From positions 1-64,000 of the forward strand of contig NZ_BPRC01000022.1 in NCBI RefSeq assembly GCF_022179725.1: a stretch of 64,000 bases of DNA, written 5' to 3'. This document shows positions 53,471-62,367 of this stretch, piece after piece (within the stretch, counting starts at the first letter, position 1; the number at the start of each line of letters is the position of its first letter). This DNA is from Methylorubrum aminovorans. GTDB lineage: Bacteria > Pseudomonadota > Alphaproteobacteria > Rhizobiales > Beijerinckiaceae. The translations under genes were made by a program, and so were the position numbers. The notes below the pieces were generated by a model. It had not been told where the DNA came from. It did not search any database and saw only the letters and a list, made by a program, of their open reading frames with translations.

Positions 53471-53680
53471 TCACGGACGCTCGTCGGTCGATCGCTGCGC
53501 CCGACGATGGTCCGATTCCAGCCTGCGGTCCTCGAACTCGGCTCTCTTCCGGACGATCTCGGCTAGAGCCTCGATGACCACCTCGCGGTCGCCGTCTAGG
53601 ATTTCGCACAGCGCGTCGATCGCTTCCGAGAGCGGTTGCAGGTCGCCGATGTCCAGGGCGGATGGTGGCAGCGCGAACAT
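53471..53680 (-). CDS. Small helical partner of the AAA-M41 protease
   Basis: A 69-residue protein of alternating helix-forming and charged segments (FALPPSALDIGDLQPLSEAI, then EVVIEALAEIVRKRAEFEDR). No family is recognised. ATG 53680 overlaps the preceding AAA-protease stop by one base (GTG 53683 gives a GTGA overlap), and GAGGAG lies upstream. Such tight coupling suggests an adaptor or substrate-delivery subunit of the protease. Confidence 0.55.
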   Translation of the reverse strand: MFALPPSALDIGDLQPLSEAIDALCEILDGDREVVIEALAEIVRKRAEFEDRRLESDHRRAQRSTDERP

Positions 53681-55851
53681 CACCGCTCCTCCTCGACACG
53701 CCCGACAGGCCCGATGGCCTCCCGGCTCATCTGCATCCCCGCTGAAGCCAACACGTGCTCCAATCCTTCTCGAGCGAGGTAGCCGGTTTCCTCGAGCCGG
53801 TGGGCGATCGCCTGCAGTGCCGGCCTATGCTCCATCAGGATGCTCCGAGCCCGGTCGCTGGCGCGACGCAAGCGCTCGGCGACAGCCGGCAGCAAGCCCG
53901 CGATCGGAATCATATGGGTGGCGACGGCCTCCACATGGACGTTCCCAAGGTGGCCGAGGCCATAGCTCAGCTCGATGTCGCGCGCGATCCTGGTAGCCAT
54001 GGCGAGGTCGGAACCCGGGCCGAACCCGGCGCCGATCGAGCCGGAGCCCAGTTCGATCTCCTCGGCGATCCGGCCGGCCAGGAGCGATGCCAACGCCGCC
54101 TCGAGTTCCTGAAGCGTCGCAGAACCATCGACCGCAATCTCAAATCGGGCTCGCCCGCCACCGTCATGAAGCGACAAGTCCAGGAGAGTGCCGAAGCCGA
54201 GCGCTCGGCTGACGACCGCATGGCCGGCTTCGTGGATCGCGACGCGACGCCTGACCGCGGGTGGCGCCGCCGTCCGGCGCTGGCGGATCTCGCTCAGCAC
54301 GTCCTCCGCGGTCACGGCTCTGCCGTTGCGACGCGCCGTGCCTTTGGAACGTCGCACGAAGGCCTCCACGTCAGCGCCCGTCATGCCGCTCGCTGCCAGT
54401 GCCAGAGGGAGCATCGGTGTGTCGGGAAGGATCTCGCGACCGAGGTGATGGCGGAAGATCTTGGCGAGCGCGGCTGTGTCCGGTTTCTCGATGGCAATCT
54501 CCCGATCCAAGCGCCCAGCCCGCTTCACCGCAGGGTCGATCTTCTCCGGATGGTTCGTGGCCGCTACCACGACCACGCCTGGCCGCTCGTCGGCCCCGGC
54601 GAGAAGCTCGAGAAACAGATTCACGATCTGCGTCCAGTACTGCACGTACTCGCCCCGGATCTGGCCGCGGTCGGAGATGCCGTCGAGTTCGTCGATGAAC
54701 AGGATGCAGGGCGCCTGAGCCTTGGCTTGGGCGAAGACCTTGCGGATTGCCTGCAACGTGCCTGAGAGGTAGTCGGCCGCGTTCCACTCGGCGACCGAGG
54801 TTGCCACCAGCGGCACGCGTGCGCTCTTGGCCAACGCGCGGGCGAAGCTAGTCTTGCCGACACCGGGCGGGCCAGAGAGCAGCATCCCACGGTTGTCGAT
54901 TTCGGGCCAGTTCAGCTGGCCGTTGCGATATGCCCGCAGGTCGGCTGCCACGGCCAGGCCCCAGATCTTGGCCTCGCCATAGCCGTCGAGCTCCTCCAGC
55001 GCAGGTCCGTCGCCGAGGTAGTCTGCCTTGGCGCCGACAATCCGCTCCACCGCCTCGATGCAGGCATCGGGCGTGCCCATCCTGCGGAAGGCGACGGGCA
55101 GATCGGCAATGTCGATCATGCGGAGAAGATCGGGATCGATCCTGCGCGCAGGCGCAGCGCCCGTGACCGCCTCGACGACGAGAGCGAGGCCGGATTGATC
55201 AAGACTCGGCAATGCGATCCTGTGCTCGGCGGACCGCATCAGGTCGCGCGGCAGCTGACGCTTCGGATCCGGCGCAATGCCGACGATCGGGACCCGGACA
55301 TGCAAGGCGGCGGCGATCACCTCGTTGCCCTTCTCCGGTCGAGCATCGCGGCCGATCCCGTCGCAGACGAACAGGGCGGCGTGCCTGCGGGTCAATTCAC
55401 GACTTCGCCCGGCAGCGAGATCCACGACCTTGGTGTCGGGCCGGAACAAGCACTTCTCGGCGACGATTCGGAGGGGTTCGACGAGATCGGCGACATGGGT
55501 GGCGAGTGCGACGACGGGAGCCTCGCGGCGCAGCCGGCGCGCGAGATCGGGCTCCGCCGCGACCGCGCGGGCGAGCATGACGGCCACGGCGGCGAGATCC
55601 GCGGGCACAGGTACATGCGTACTTTCAGGGCGGTTCGCCTCGTCCTGCGCGATGATCTGCTCCACGGCGTCGCTTTCGTCGATCAGCGCTTCGTTCTCGA
55701 AGTCGTAGGAGTTGGAGCGGTGGTTGGCCTTGAGCCGCCTGCGCTCGTCCTGTGCGAGTTGCTGCAGAAAGGCGCGGGCGAGTTGGTCGACGAGCCCATC
55801 GTCCGGAGGAATCGAACTGATGGGTGAAGAGCCGAGGGATAGGGCGAGCAT
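53680..55851 (-). CDS. Soluble AAA+ M41 (FtsH-like) metalloprotease
   Basis: A 723-residue protein. The N-terminal 290 residues are unassigned and have no membrane segment, unlike true FtsH. The AAA+ domain has Walker A GPPGVGKT (327-334), Walker B ILFIDELDG (383-391) and the arginine-finger region RAGRLDREIAI. The M41 domain has the zinc site HEAGH (540-544) and the third ligand in SDLAMATRIARDIELSYGLG. ATG 55851 has a GGGAG; an upstream GTG is possible. It is the first gene of a pair with a coupled small protein. Confidence 0.85.
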   Translation of the reverse strand: MLALSLGSSPISSIPPDDGLVDQLARAFLQQLAQDERRRLKANHRSNSYDFENEALIDESDAVEQIIAQDEANRPESTHVPVPADLAAVAVMLARAVAAEPDLARRLRREAPVVALATHVADLVEPLRIVAEKCLFRPDTKVVDLAAGRSRELTRRHAALFVCDGIGRDARPEKGNEVIAAALHVRVPIVGIAPDPKRQLPRDLMRSAEHRIALPSLDQSGLALVVEAVTGAAPARRIDPDLLRMIDIADLPVAFRRMGTPDACIEAVERIVGAKADYLGDGPALEELDGYGEAKIWGLAVAADLRAYRNGQLNWPEIDNRGMLLSGPPGVGKTSFARALAKSARVPLVATSVAEWNAADYLSGTLQAIRKVFAQAKAQAPCILFIDELDGISDRGQIRGEYVQYWTQIVNLFLELLAGADERPGVVVVAATNHPEKIDPAVKRAGRLDREIAIEKPDTAALAKIFRHHLGREILPDTPMLPLALAASGMTGADVEAFVRRSKGTARRNGRAVTAEDVLSEIRQRRTAAPPAVRRRVAIHEAGHAVVSRALGFGTLLDLSLHDGGGRARFEIAVDGSATLQELEAALASLLAGRIAEEIELGSGSIGAGFGPGSDLAMATRIARDIELSYGLGHLGNVHVEAVATHMIPIAGLLPAVAERLRRASDRARSILMEHRPALQAIAHRLEETGYLAREGLEHVLASAGMQMSREAIGPVGRVEEER

Positions 55852-56246
55852 GCGAGATCTCCCACGGCCGAACACGGGAGCTTCGGCCGTCAGCTTGGGT
55901 GCTGGGATGGGTGCGGCGACGCGGCTGGCTCGGCGAGGTCGAAGGGCTCGGCCGGCGTCGGCTTCAGGAGACCGCCTGCGTCATAGGCGATGTGCGTTGA
56001 TAGAACGTATGGAGAACAATGACTAGCAATGGCCGGGCTTATCCACAGCCGTAGGAATTTTCGTGCTTTGAACAGCAGCGCGCCACCAGTCGACATTGGG
56101 GCTCGCAGGAGCTGAAGGGCCGCTCCCGGCCCCACTCGGACCTACAGCCGACAGATGTTTAGCCTGCGCTTCTGACCCCTTGCAGACCTTCGAGCCTCCC
56201 GGCCCAGATGTCTGATCCGTAGGAAAAAGCGGACCTGTAGGCGGCG

Positions 56247-56270
56247 GCCATGACATCAGCATGTCATGGC
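56247..56270. repeat. Perfect 10-bp inverted repeat
   Basis: GCCATGACAT (56247-56256) and ATGTCATGGC (56261-56270) are perfect arms with a CAGC loop. It could be a terminator-like hairpin without U-tract or a protein-binding palindrome. Confidence 0.7.
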
Positions 56271-56404
56271 CCATTTAGCGGCTGTCGATGCGGGCCAAGC
56301 TTGCGCCGTGTGCGGCGTCGGCGGCGCTCTCGCCGTGCCGCACGATCCACAGCCGGCTTGGCCAACGCTGCTGCATGGGGTGCTTGTCCTCCTGCGGTGT
56401 CCGG

Positions 56405-56491
56405 CAACGTCCGTCGGGCATGGCGGTTCACGCGAGACAGCGTCGGCACTCACTCACGGTCACCGAGCCGCCCCATGCCTGACGGACGTTG
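56405..56491. repeat. 19-bp imperfect inverted repeat with 49-bp spacer
   Basis: The arms 56405-56423 (CAACGTCCGTC...GCATGG) and 56473-56491 are complementary at 18 of 19 positions. The right arm ends just before the stop codon of the hybrid histidine kinase (minus strand). It may be the remnant of a miniature transposable element or a long hairpin terminator. Confidence 0.6.
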
Positions 56492-56494
56492 GCG

Positions 56495-59290
56495 TCACGC
56501 CTCGATCATGTCCCGGATGCGTGAGGCCAGGGCTTCCATCACGAACGGCTTCGTGAGCACCTGCATGCCCGGTTCCAGGTAGCCGTTGCCCACCACCGCG
56601 TTCTCGGCGTAGCCGGTTATGAAGAGGACCTTCAGCCCAGGCCGGGTCACCCGGGCCGCGTCAGCGACCTGCCGCCCGTTCATGCCGCCGGGCAGGCCCA
56701 CGTCGGTGATCAGGAGGTCGACCCGCGTGTCCGACTGCAGCACCTTCAGCCCGGAGGGACCGTCCGCCGCCTCGATGGCTGCGTAGCCCAGGTCCTCCAG
56801 CACCTCGGCCACCAGCATGCGCACGGAGGGCTCGTCGTCCACGACCAGCACCGTCTCCCCGGGTTCAGCCCGGGGCGCGTCGGCAAGGTCCGTCAACGCC
56901 CCGCTTGCAGGGACGTCGCCGTGGTGGCGCGGCAGGTACAGGCACACGGTCGTGCCCTGCCTGACCTCCGAGTAGATGCGCACTTGTCCGCCCGACTGCT
57001 TCGCGAAACCGTAGATCATGGACAGGCCCAGCCCGGTACCCTGGCCGATGGGCTTCGTCGTGAAGAACGGGTCGAACGCCTTCGCGATCACGTCCGCGCT
57101 CATGCCGGTGCCGGTGTCCGAGACGCACAGCGACAGGTACTGCCCGGGCGGCAACTCCCTCTCCCGGGCCGCGCGATGGTCGAGCCACCTGTTGGCGGTC
57201 TCGACCGTGATGCGGCCTCCGTCCGGCATGGCGTCACGGGCGTTGATGCAAAGGTTCAGGAGCGCGTTCTCAAGCTGACCCGGGTCCACCAGGGCCGGCC
57301 ACAGACCGCCGGCCCCGACGACCTCGATGTGGACGGACGGTCCCACGGTCCGGCGGATCAGCTCCTCCATGCCATGGATCAGGGCGTTCACGTCCGTCGG
57401 CTTTGGGTCAAGCGTCTGCCGGCGTGAGAAGGCGAGCAGGCGGTGCGTCAGCGCGGCCGCGCGCTTGGCCGCCCCCTGCGCGGCCGTCATGTACCGGTCG
57501 ATGTCGGTCAGGCGGCCCTGGCTCATGCGGGTCTGAAGCAGCTCCAGGCTGCCGGAGATACCGGTGAGTAGGTTGTTGAAGTCATGGGCGATGCCGCCCG
57601 TGAGCTGGCCCACAGCCTCCATCTTCTGCGACTGACGCAGCGCCTCCTCGGTCTCCGCGAGCGCCTCCGCCGCCTCCTTCTCGGCCGTGACGTCCCGCCC
57701 GACCGCGTGGATGAGGTCCTCGGCCGGAACGGCGGTCCACGAGAGCCAACGGTAGCTGCCGTCCTTGGCGCGGTAGCGGTTCTCGAAGCGCAGGGTGGTC
57801 AGCCCTTCCGACAGCTTGCCGACCTCGGCCAGCGTCGGCGCGACGTCGTCCGGATGGACGAGGTCCATGAAGGCGCCTCCGACGAGGTCGCGCTCGCCCC
57901 AGCCGAGTAGCGTCGTCCAGGCCGGGTTCACCGCCTCGATGACGGCGTCGTAGCGGGCGACCAGCATGATGTCCGTGGAGAGCCGCCACATGCGGTCACG
58001 GTCGGCGGTGCGCTCGGCCACTAAGCCTTCGAGTTCCTCGCGCGAGCGCGCCAGCACGTCCCGCGCCTCGACGATGTCCTGGATGTCAGTGCACGTCCCA
58101 AACCAGCGCGTGATGCATCCGGCCGCGTCGCGCATTGGCAGGGCGCGGCCGAGCGTCCAGCGGTACTGCCCGGACTTGTGCCGCAGCCGGTACTCAATCC
58201 GGTAGGGCTCGCCGCTCGCCAGGCACTCACCCCAGACCTTCCAGGTCCGCTCTCTGTCGTCCGGATGGACGATGCCCTCCCACTCCGCGCCGTCCGTCGT
58301 TCCCGCCGGCACGCCGGTAAAATCGTACCAGCGCTGGTTATAGTAGTCGTGGTAGCCGTCCGCTCGGGTCGACCAAACCATCTGGTCGATGGAGTTGGCG
58401 ATGGTCTGGAACCGCGCCTCGGCCTCGCGCAGCGCGTCCTCGCGCTCGCGCCGCTCGGTCACGTCCCGGTAGAACAGCGCAAGCCCTTCGGGATGCGGGT
58501 AGGCGCGTACTTCCAGCCAAGCCGCGTGCCCGTCCGGCCAGATGTAGCGATGCTCCAGCGTGAGAGAGACGCGCTCGCGCATGGCCCGCAGGTACATCTG
58601 CCCGATGGGCATCGCCTCAGAGCCTGGGTAGACTTCCCAGTGCGAATGCCCGACGACCTGATCCGGCGGTCTTTCCTCCAGGCGGAAACCCTCGGCGTTC
58701 ATCTGCAGGATGCGAAACTCGTGGTCGAGGAGCATGAAGCCCTCGCCCATGCCTTCGAGCACGCCGGACGCCCGTGCCTCGCTGGCGCGCAGCGCCTCCT
58801 CGGCCCTGACCCTGGCGGTGGTCTCGGTGCAGGAGCAGAACATGCCGCCCACGACGCCGGCATCGTCGCGGATCGGCGAGTAGGAGAAGGTGAACCAGGT
58901 TTGCTCGTCGTAGCCGTGCCGGTTCATCGTGAACGGCAGGTTCTCGGCCCAGGTTGCTTCGCCGGCCATGGCGCTCTCGACGTAGGGCGTGATGGCCTCC
59001 CAGATCTCGGGCCAGATCTCGCGGAAGCGGCGCCCGAGGGCGGCCGGGTGCTTGTCGCCCAGGATCTCCGCGTAGGCGTCGTTGTAGACGAAGGCGAGGT
59101 CCGTCCCCCAGGCCGCGAACATCGGGAACCGGGAGCCGAGCATCAGGCTCGCGACCGAGCGCAGCGCCTGCGGCCAGGTTTCCGGCCAACCGAGCGAGGA
59201 GGACGACCAATCGTGGGCGCGCATGCGCGCCCCCATCTGGCCACCTCCCGACAGGAAGGCAACGGTCGGGGGCGCGGCGGTCTTGGACAT
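56495..59290 (-). CDS. Hybrid histidine kinase with four PAS domains
   Basis: A 931-residue cytoplasmic signalling protein. PAS-like domains span about 25-155, 165-280, 290-405 and 430-540. HisKA has the phospho-acceptor His569 in GGIAHDFNNLL. HATPase_c is at about 660-790 (NLCINARDAM, DTGTGM, GTGLGLSMIYGF). The C-terminal receiver (about 815-931) has VVDDEPSV and the Asp in LLITDVGLPGG. No membrane segments are seen. ATG 59290 is the first start at which the PAS similarity begins; the longer frame upstream belongs to a kinase remnant. Confidence 0.92.
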   Translation of the reverse strand: MSKTAAPPTVAFLSGGGQMGARMRAHDWSSSSLGWPETWPQALRSVASLMLGSRFPMFAAWGTDLAFVYNDAYAEILGDKHPAALGRRFREIWPEIWEAITPYVESAMAGEATWAENLPFTMNRHGYDEQTWFTFSYSPIRDDAGVVGGMFCSCTETTARVRAEEALRASEARASGVLEGMGEGFMLLDHEFRILQMNAEGFRLEERPPDQVVGHSHWEVYPGSEAMPIGQMYLRAMRERVSLTLEHRYIWPDGHAAWLEVRAYPHPEGLALFYRDVTERREREDALREAEARFQTIANSIDQMVWSTRADGYHDYYNQRWYDFTGVPAGTTDGAEWEGIVHPDDRERTWKVWGECLASGEPYRIEYRLRHKSGQYRWTLGRALPMRDAAGCITRWFGTCTDIQDIVEARDVLARSREELEGLVAERTADRDRMWRLSTDIMLVARYDAVIEAVNPAWTTLLGWGERDLVGGAFMDLVHPDDVAPTLAEVGKLSEGLTTLRFENRYRAKDGSYRWLSWTAVPAEDLIHAVGRDVTAEKEAAEALAETEEALRQSQKMEAVGQLTGGIAHDFNNLLTGISGSLELLQTRMSQGRLTDIDRYMTAAQGAAKRAAALTHRLLAFSRRQTLDPKPTDVNALIHGMEELIRRTVGPSVHIEVVGAGGLWPALVDPGQLENALLNLCINARDAMPDGGRITVETANRWLDHRAARERELPPGQYLSLCVSDTGTGMSADVIAKAFDPFFTTKPIGQGTGLGLSMIYGFAKQSGGQVRIYSEVRQGTTVCLYLPRHHGDVPASGALTDLADAPRAEPGETVLVVDDEPSVRMLVAEVLEDLGYAAIEAADGPSGLKVLQSDTRVDLLITDVGLPGGMNGRQVADAARVTRPGLKVLFITGYAENAVVGNGYLEPGMQVLTKPFVMEALASRIRDMIEA

Positions 59291-59611
59291 GCTCTGCGGT
59301 GGGGCCTGGATGGGAAACGCGGCGGCCAGGGTGGTCTCCTTGCCGGCCGGGGATGCAGGGCCGGCCATGATACGCGGTGATGGCGAGTTTGCGGCCACTC
59401 CCGCCACGAACCCCAGGCAGGCTCTGGCGGAGAGCTGAGGCCAAACTGAAACCGCTTCGGGACACGAGCGGTTGCAGCACCCCTCCTCGCATCGACCCGC
59501 ATGCCCCCGAAGCCTTCCGGCCGCCGACCGTCGCCCCTGGCCGTCGAGGACGAGGCCTGAGCGGCCGTCCGGCGGCGGCCTCAGCCCCGCCGCAGGGGGA
59601 GGCGCTGGAGG

Positions 59612-60110
59612 ATGCGCGAGATCTGCTCGGCCGAAGCACGCGACATCTGGTAGCTCGACCAGGACGCGGATGCGGGCGCCCGTGACCGTGTCGAGCATCT
59701 CGGCCACGCCCCGCAGGCAGCCGACGACGTCGAACGCCTCGGCCTTGAGCGCCTGCCGCCGCGCGAAGGAGAGGAGCTGCCCGGTCAGCTTGGTGACCCG
59801 GTCCACCGTGTCAGAGACGGCGGCAAGGTACCGGGCCTTACGCGCCTGGGCAGGTCCGGCCGGCGCAGGAAGTCCACCGACGAGCGGATGATGGTCAGCA
59901 GGTTGTTGAAGTCGTGGGCCACGCCCCCGGTCAGTTGCCCGATGGCCTCCATCTTCTGCGATTGCCGCAGCTCCTCCTCGGCGTCGGCCAAAGCCGCGGC
60001 CTTCTCTTTCTCGGCGGTGACGTCGCGCCCGTAAGCGTGGACGACGTCGCCCTTGGCCGCCGTATGCCAGGAGATCCAGCGCAGTGTGCCATCCCTGTGT
60101 GTATGCCGTT
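59612..60110 (-). pseudogene. PAS/histidine kinase remnant
   Basis: The minus strand encodes the end of a PAS domain (THRDGTLRWISWHTA, GRDVTAEKEKAAALADAEEE) and the H box MEAIGQLTGGVAHDFNNLL. A one-base deletion near 59847 (in CTGCCCAGGCG) shifts the frame; in the other frame the kinase continues as QARKARYLAAVSDTVDRVTK and GQLLSFARRQALKAEAFDVV, then breaks off after VELPDVACFGRADL. No ATPase domain and no receiver are left, and the N-terminus is missing at a junction near 60110. It is similar to, but not identical with, the intact kinase next door. Confidence 0.85.
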
Positions 60111-60228
60111 TCCGTAAAATTTTATCTGATCTCGGCAGCCTGAGTTGACCGGCGCGCGGTACGGAAGCGGAAACAAAGGCTGACGGACTGGCAGCGTTAG
60201 ACGCTTGAGCTGCCGCGAGGTGTGTTCC

Positions 60229-60633
60229 ATGGACCGTTTCTCAACGACAACTATCGCTTCATCCCTGATGCGCCTGAGCTTGATCGGTGCATGCGCAATC
60301 ACGCTCTCGGCCTGTGTGACGGCCAAGGAGCAGCAGGCCATGGATCGCAACCAGTGCGCTGGCTTCGGCTTTGAGCCCGGTACCGACGGATTTGCTCAGT
60401 GCATGATGGGTGTGGTGCAGCAACGCGAGGTGCTGGAGGAGAACCGGCGCATGCAGCGTCAGGCGCAGCTAGCCGACGACAACCGCCAGCGTGAGCAGCA
60501 GCAGGAGGTCTATAAGATCCTGAGCCAGCAGCGCAGTGGCGACAAGCGGTTTCCGGTCTGCGGAGCTTCGAGCTCGGGCGGCATGGATCGCACGACCATG
60601 ACCTGGTACGGCCCGGACTGCCGAGCCCGATAG
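60229..60633 (+). CDS. Hypothetical lipoprotein
   Basis: A 134-residue protein with a lipobox (LIGACAITLSAC, Cys at about residue 29), so it should be lipidated. The mature part has a helical, Gln/Glu-rich core (VLEENRRMQRQAQLADDNRQ) and ends with cysteines. No family is recognised. The start ATG 60229 gives the complete signal. It is 56 bp upstream of the LprI-like gene. Confidence 0.65.
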   Translation: MDRFSTTTIASSLMRLSLIGACAITLSACVTAKEQQAMDRNQCAGFGFEPGTDGFAQCMMGVVQQREVLEENRRMQRQAQLADDNRQREQQQEVYKILSQQRSGDKRFPVCGASSSGGMDRTTMTWYGPDCRAR

Positions 60634-60689
60634 GGCTGCACACACGCGAGCGAGCCAGCCCCGCAAATCAATCGGATGCATCTATCTTC

Positions 60690-61217
60690 ATGAGCAGGCT
60701 CTTCGCTGCCGCTGTCCTCGGCGCCTATGTCGGCATGCTGGTAACCATGACCTTCACACCGCAGGCTATGGCCGCTCCTGAGCGGCCTACGCCTGAGACG
60801 TGCAGCATGGACGATCCGACAGCCTGCCTGGACCGCCACGGCGAGGCTGCCGCTCGCGCTCTGGACAAGGCCTACGCGGATGCAGCCAGCAAGCTCAGTG
60901 CGGCCTGTGCAGAGGTTATCAGCCCAGGGATCGGAGCCTGCCTGGAGCGCGCCTGGCAGATCGCAGACAAGGAGCTCAATGAGACCTACGCGCGTGCCAT
61001 GAAGTCAATCGAGAACGATGAGGCGGGTCGGAAATGGCGCGAGCAACTCAAGCTGGCGCAGCAGGCTTGGCTGCGCTTTCGTGACGCTGACTGCGGGGAT
61101 CTTGTCTTCTCCGAGTGGATGAACGGTACAGGAGCCGGCGCGGCCGCCGTGGCGTGCCAGGTCGGGCATACCGTAGCCCGCACCGCTGAACTCCGCCGCC
61201 GCTATGACCGCAGATGA
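60690..61217 (+). CDS. LprI-like (DUF1311) lysozyme-inhibitor family protein
   Basis: A 175-residue exported protein. A signal peptide (ending AMA, residue 28) is followed by the DUF1311/LprI core: TCSMDDPTACLDRH, LSAACAEVISPGIGACLERA, then WLRFRDADCGDLVFSEW and VACQVGHTVARTAEL. The conserved cysteines are present. LprI from Mycobacterium inhibits lysozyme; many relatives lack a tested function. It may share a transcript with the lipoprotein upstream. Confidence 0.8.
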   Translation: MSRLFAAAVLGAYVGMLVTMTFTPQAMAAPERPTPETCSMDDPTACLDRHGEAAARALDKAYADAASKLSAACAEVISPGIGACLERAWQIADKELNETYARAMKSIENDEAGRKWREQLKLAQQAWLRFRDADCGDLVFSEWMNGTGAGAAAVACQVGHTVARTAELRRRYDRR

Positions 61218-61579
61218 TACCGCACGTGGGCTGAAGCCGAGCACTGATTGATCGCCGGCTCTGCGGCTGTTTATTCTCAGTGAGTGAGGTCCTGCAGCAA
61301 GGCGCCGAACTCATATGCAAATATTCATATATCAGATTGTAAGAATTTCAGGCCACTTTTGCTGAAATATCCCGGACTGAGATTTGCAAATGCGTGCGAT
61401 TGTTCACGTAAAGCGTCATGCGCCGACTGCGTGCGCGCCCGAGACGAAGCCGCCGTTCGCCCGTTCGACCAGCCTATCGAGAACCACGATCATCCCGCCG
61501 TGCGTGTGACCCGACAGCTGCACTCAGAGCAAGGAACCCCACCACCGAGTGACGCCTTCCTCCACCACAAGGAGGCGTC
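61218..61579. other. AT-rich intergenic region
   Basis: A 362-bp stretch without a supported gene. The part at 61310-61370 (CATATGCAAATATTCATATA) is AT-rich and is a likely promoter for the gene at 61580 or part of acquired DNA. Confidence 0.4.
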
Positions 61580-61795
61580 ATGACCAACCCGAAAGCCCAC
61601 GAAGAAGCCATCGGCTCGGTGCCGCCCGGTCGCCCGCTTGGTGTGGGCAGCAAGCCCGACGAGCTGCCGGGCTTGGGACCGACCGGACCAGTCTCAGTAG
61701 AAGGCGAGAAGCCCGGCCCTCAGACAGGCGGGTATGATCAGCGATCGCCGGATCACTCGACGGACAACGCCAAGGGTGGCTACGGCGCGGGCTGA
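61580..61795 (+). CDS. Hypothetical small hydrophilic protein
   Basis: A 71-residue Gly/Pro-rich protein, probably disordered. A perfect AAGGAGG sits at ideal distance from ATG 61580, which makes real translation likely despite the low complexity. No family is recognised. Sequence features (KPDELPGLGPTGP, GGYDQRSPDHSTDN) suggest a stress-type or structural disordered protein, but this is speculative. Confidence 0.6.
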   Translation: MTNPKAHEEAIGSVPPGRPLGVGSKPDELPGLGPTGPVSVEGEKPGPQTGGYDQRSPDHSTDNAKGGYGAG

Positions 61796-61845
61796 GTAGG
61801 CCCCGTTGGGGTGGGCGGAGTTTGTCGCGGCCTGCCTGCTCGAAG

Positions 61846-62367
61846 CTACCAGCACACGCTTGGCAGGCGCCGCTTCCACCGCTCTCCGAGGCGTAGCTTC
61901 TCGCTCCCTGTCCGGTCTAAACGGCGTCGGCTGATGGCGGTGACGGTCTCTGCCACAGCTTGAGGAGGCTCCGGGGCAAGCTGGTCAACCACCTCAGCAG
62001 CCTGTTCTACGATCACCTTCCGGCGTCCGCCACGGCGACGTGGGGCGCCTTCGGTTGCCTCGATGGGACGCGAGATGCGGCGAGCGCGGGGCAGTTCTTC
62101 TGGCTTGATGGCAGGCTCTAATTCAAGCTCCTGCACGTCCGCAACAAGAAGGCTCGGCAGGATGCGACGGTGTTCTTGAACAGGCGCAGCGACAGACTGA
62201 GGAGCTGCCGCAGCGGCATCGAGTGAAGTCCACAGCGTCGCAGTTTCTGTTCGACCTATCCGCTTTTGCGGCTCTCGGGGCTGCTTAGATGGGATGGAAA
62301 CGTAGCGGGTTTGGCCACTCGACTTGGCTTCAACGGTGAACTTCCGCCGAACGCGATTGCGTTGCAT
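61846..62367 (-). CDS. Hypothetical basic protein
   Basis: A 173-residue Arg/Lys-rich protein with no membrane segment. The start NRVRRKFTVEAKSSGQTRYV resembles small uncharacterised proteins common in Methylobacterium and rhizobia; the middle has a short helical zone and a basic tract (PRRRGGRRKVIVE). A DNA- or RNA-binding role is possible but not shown. No family is recognised. Confidence 0.5.
   Translation of the reverse strand: MQRNRVRRKFTVEAKSSGQTRYVSIPSKQPREPQKRIGRTETATLWTSLDAAAAAPQSVAAPVQEHRRILPSLLVADVQELELEPAIKPEELPRARRISRPIEATEGAPRRRGGRRKVIVEQAAEVVDQLAPEPPQAVAETVTAISRRRLDRTGSEKLRLGERWKRRLPSVCW

Larger units (their letters stand above)
55852..56494. other. Intergenic region with inverted repeats
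   Basis: No coding frame is convincing. It contains two notable palindromic structures (56247-56270 and 56405-56491). The left part has the protease promoter; the right part ends at the stop of the hybrid kinase. Confidence 0.5.

Noticed and set aside
56256..56582. Short frames on both strands in the gap beside the hybrid kinase
   Set aside because: Mutually overlapping, Cys/Arg-rich, without start signals; probably non-coding.
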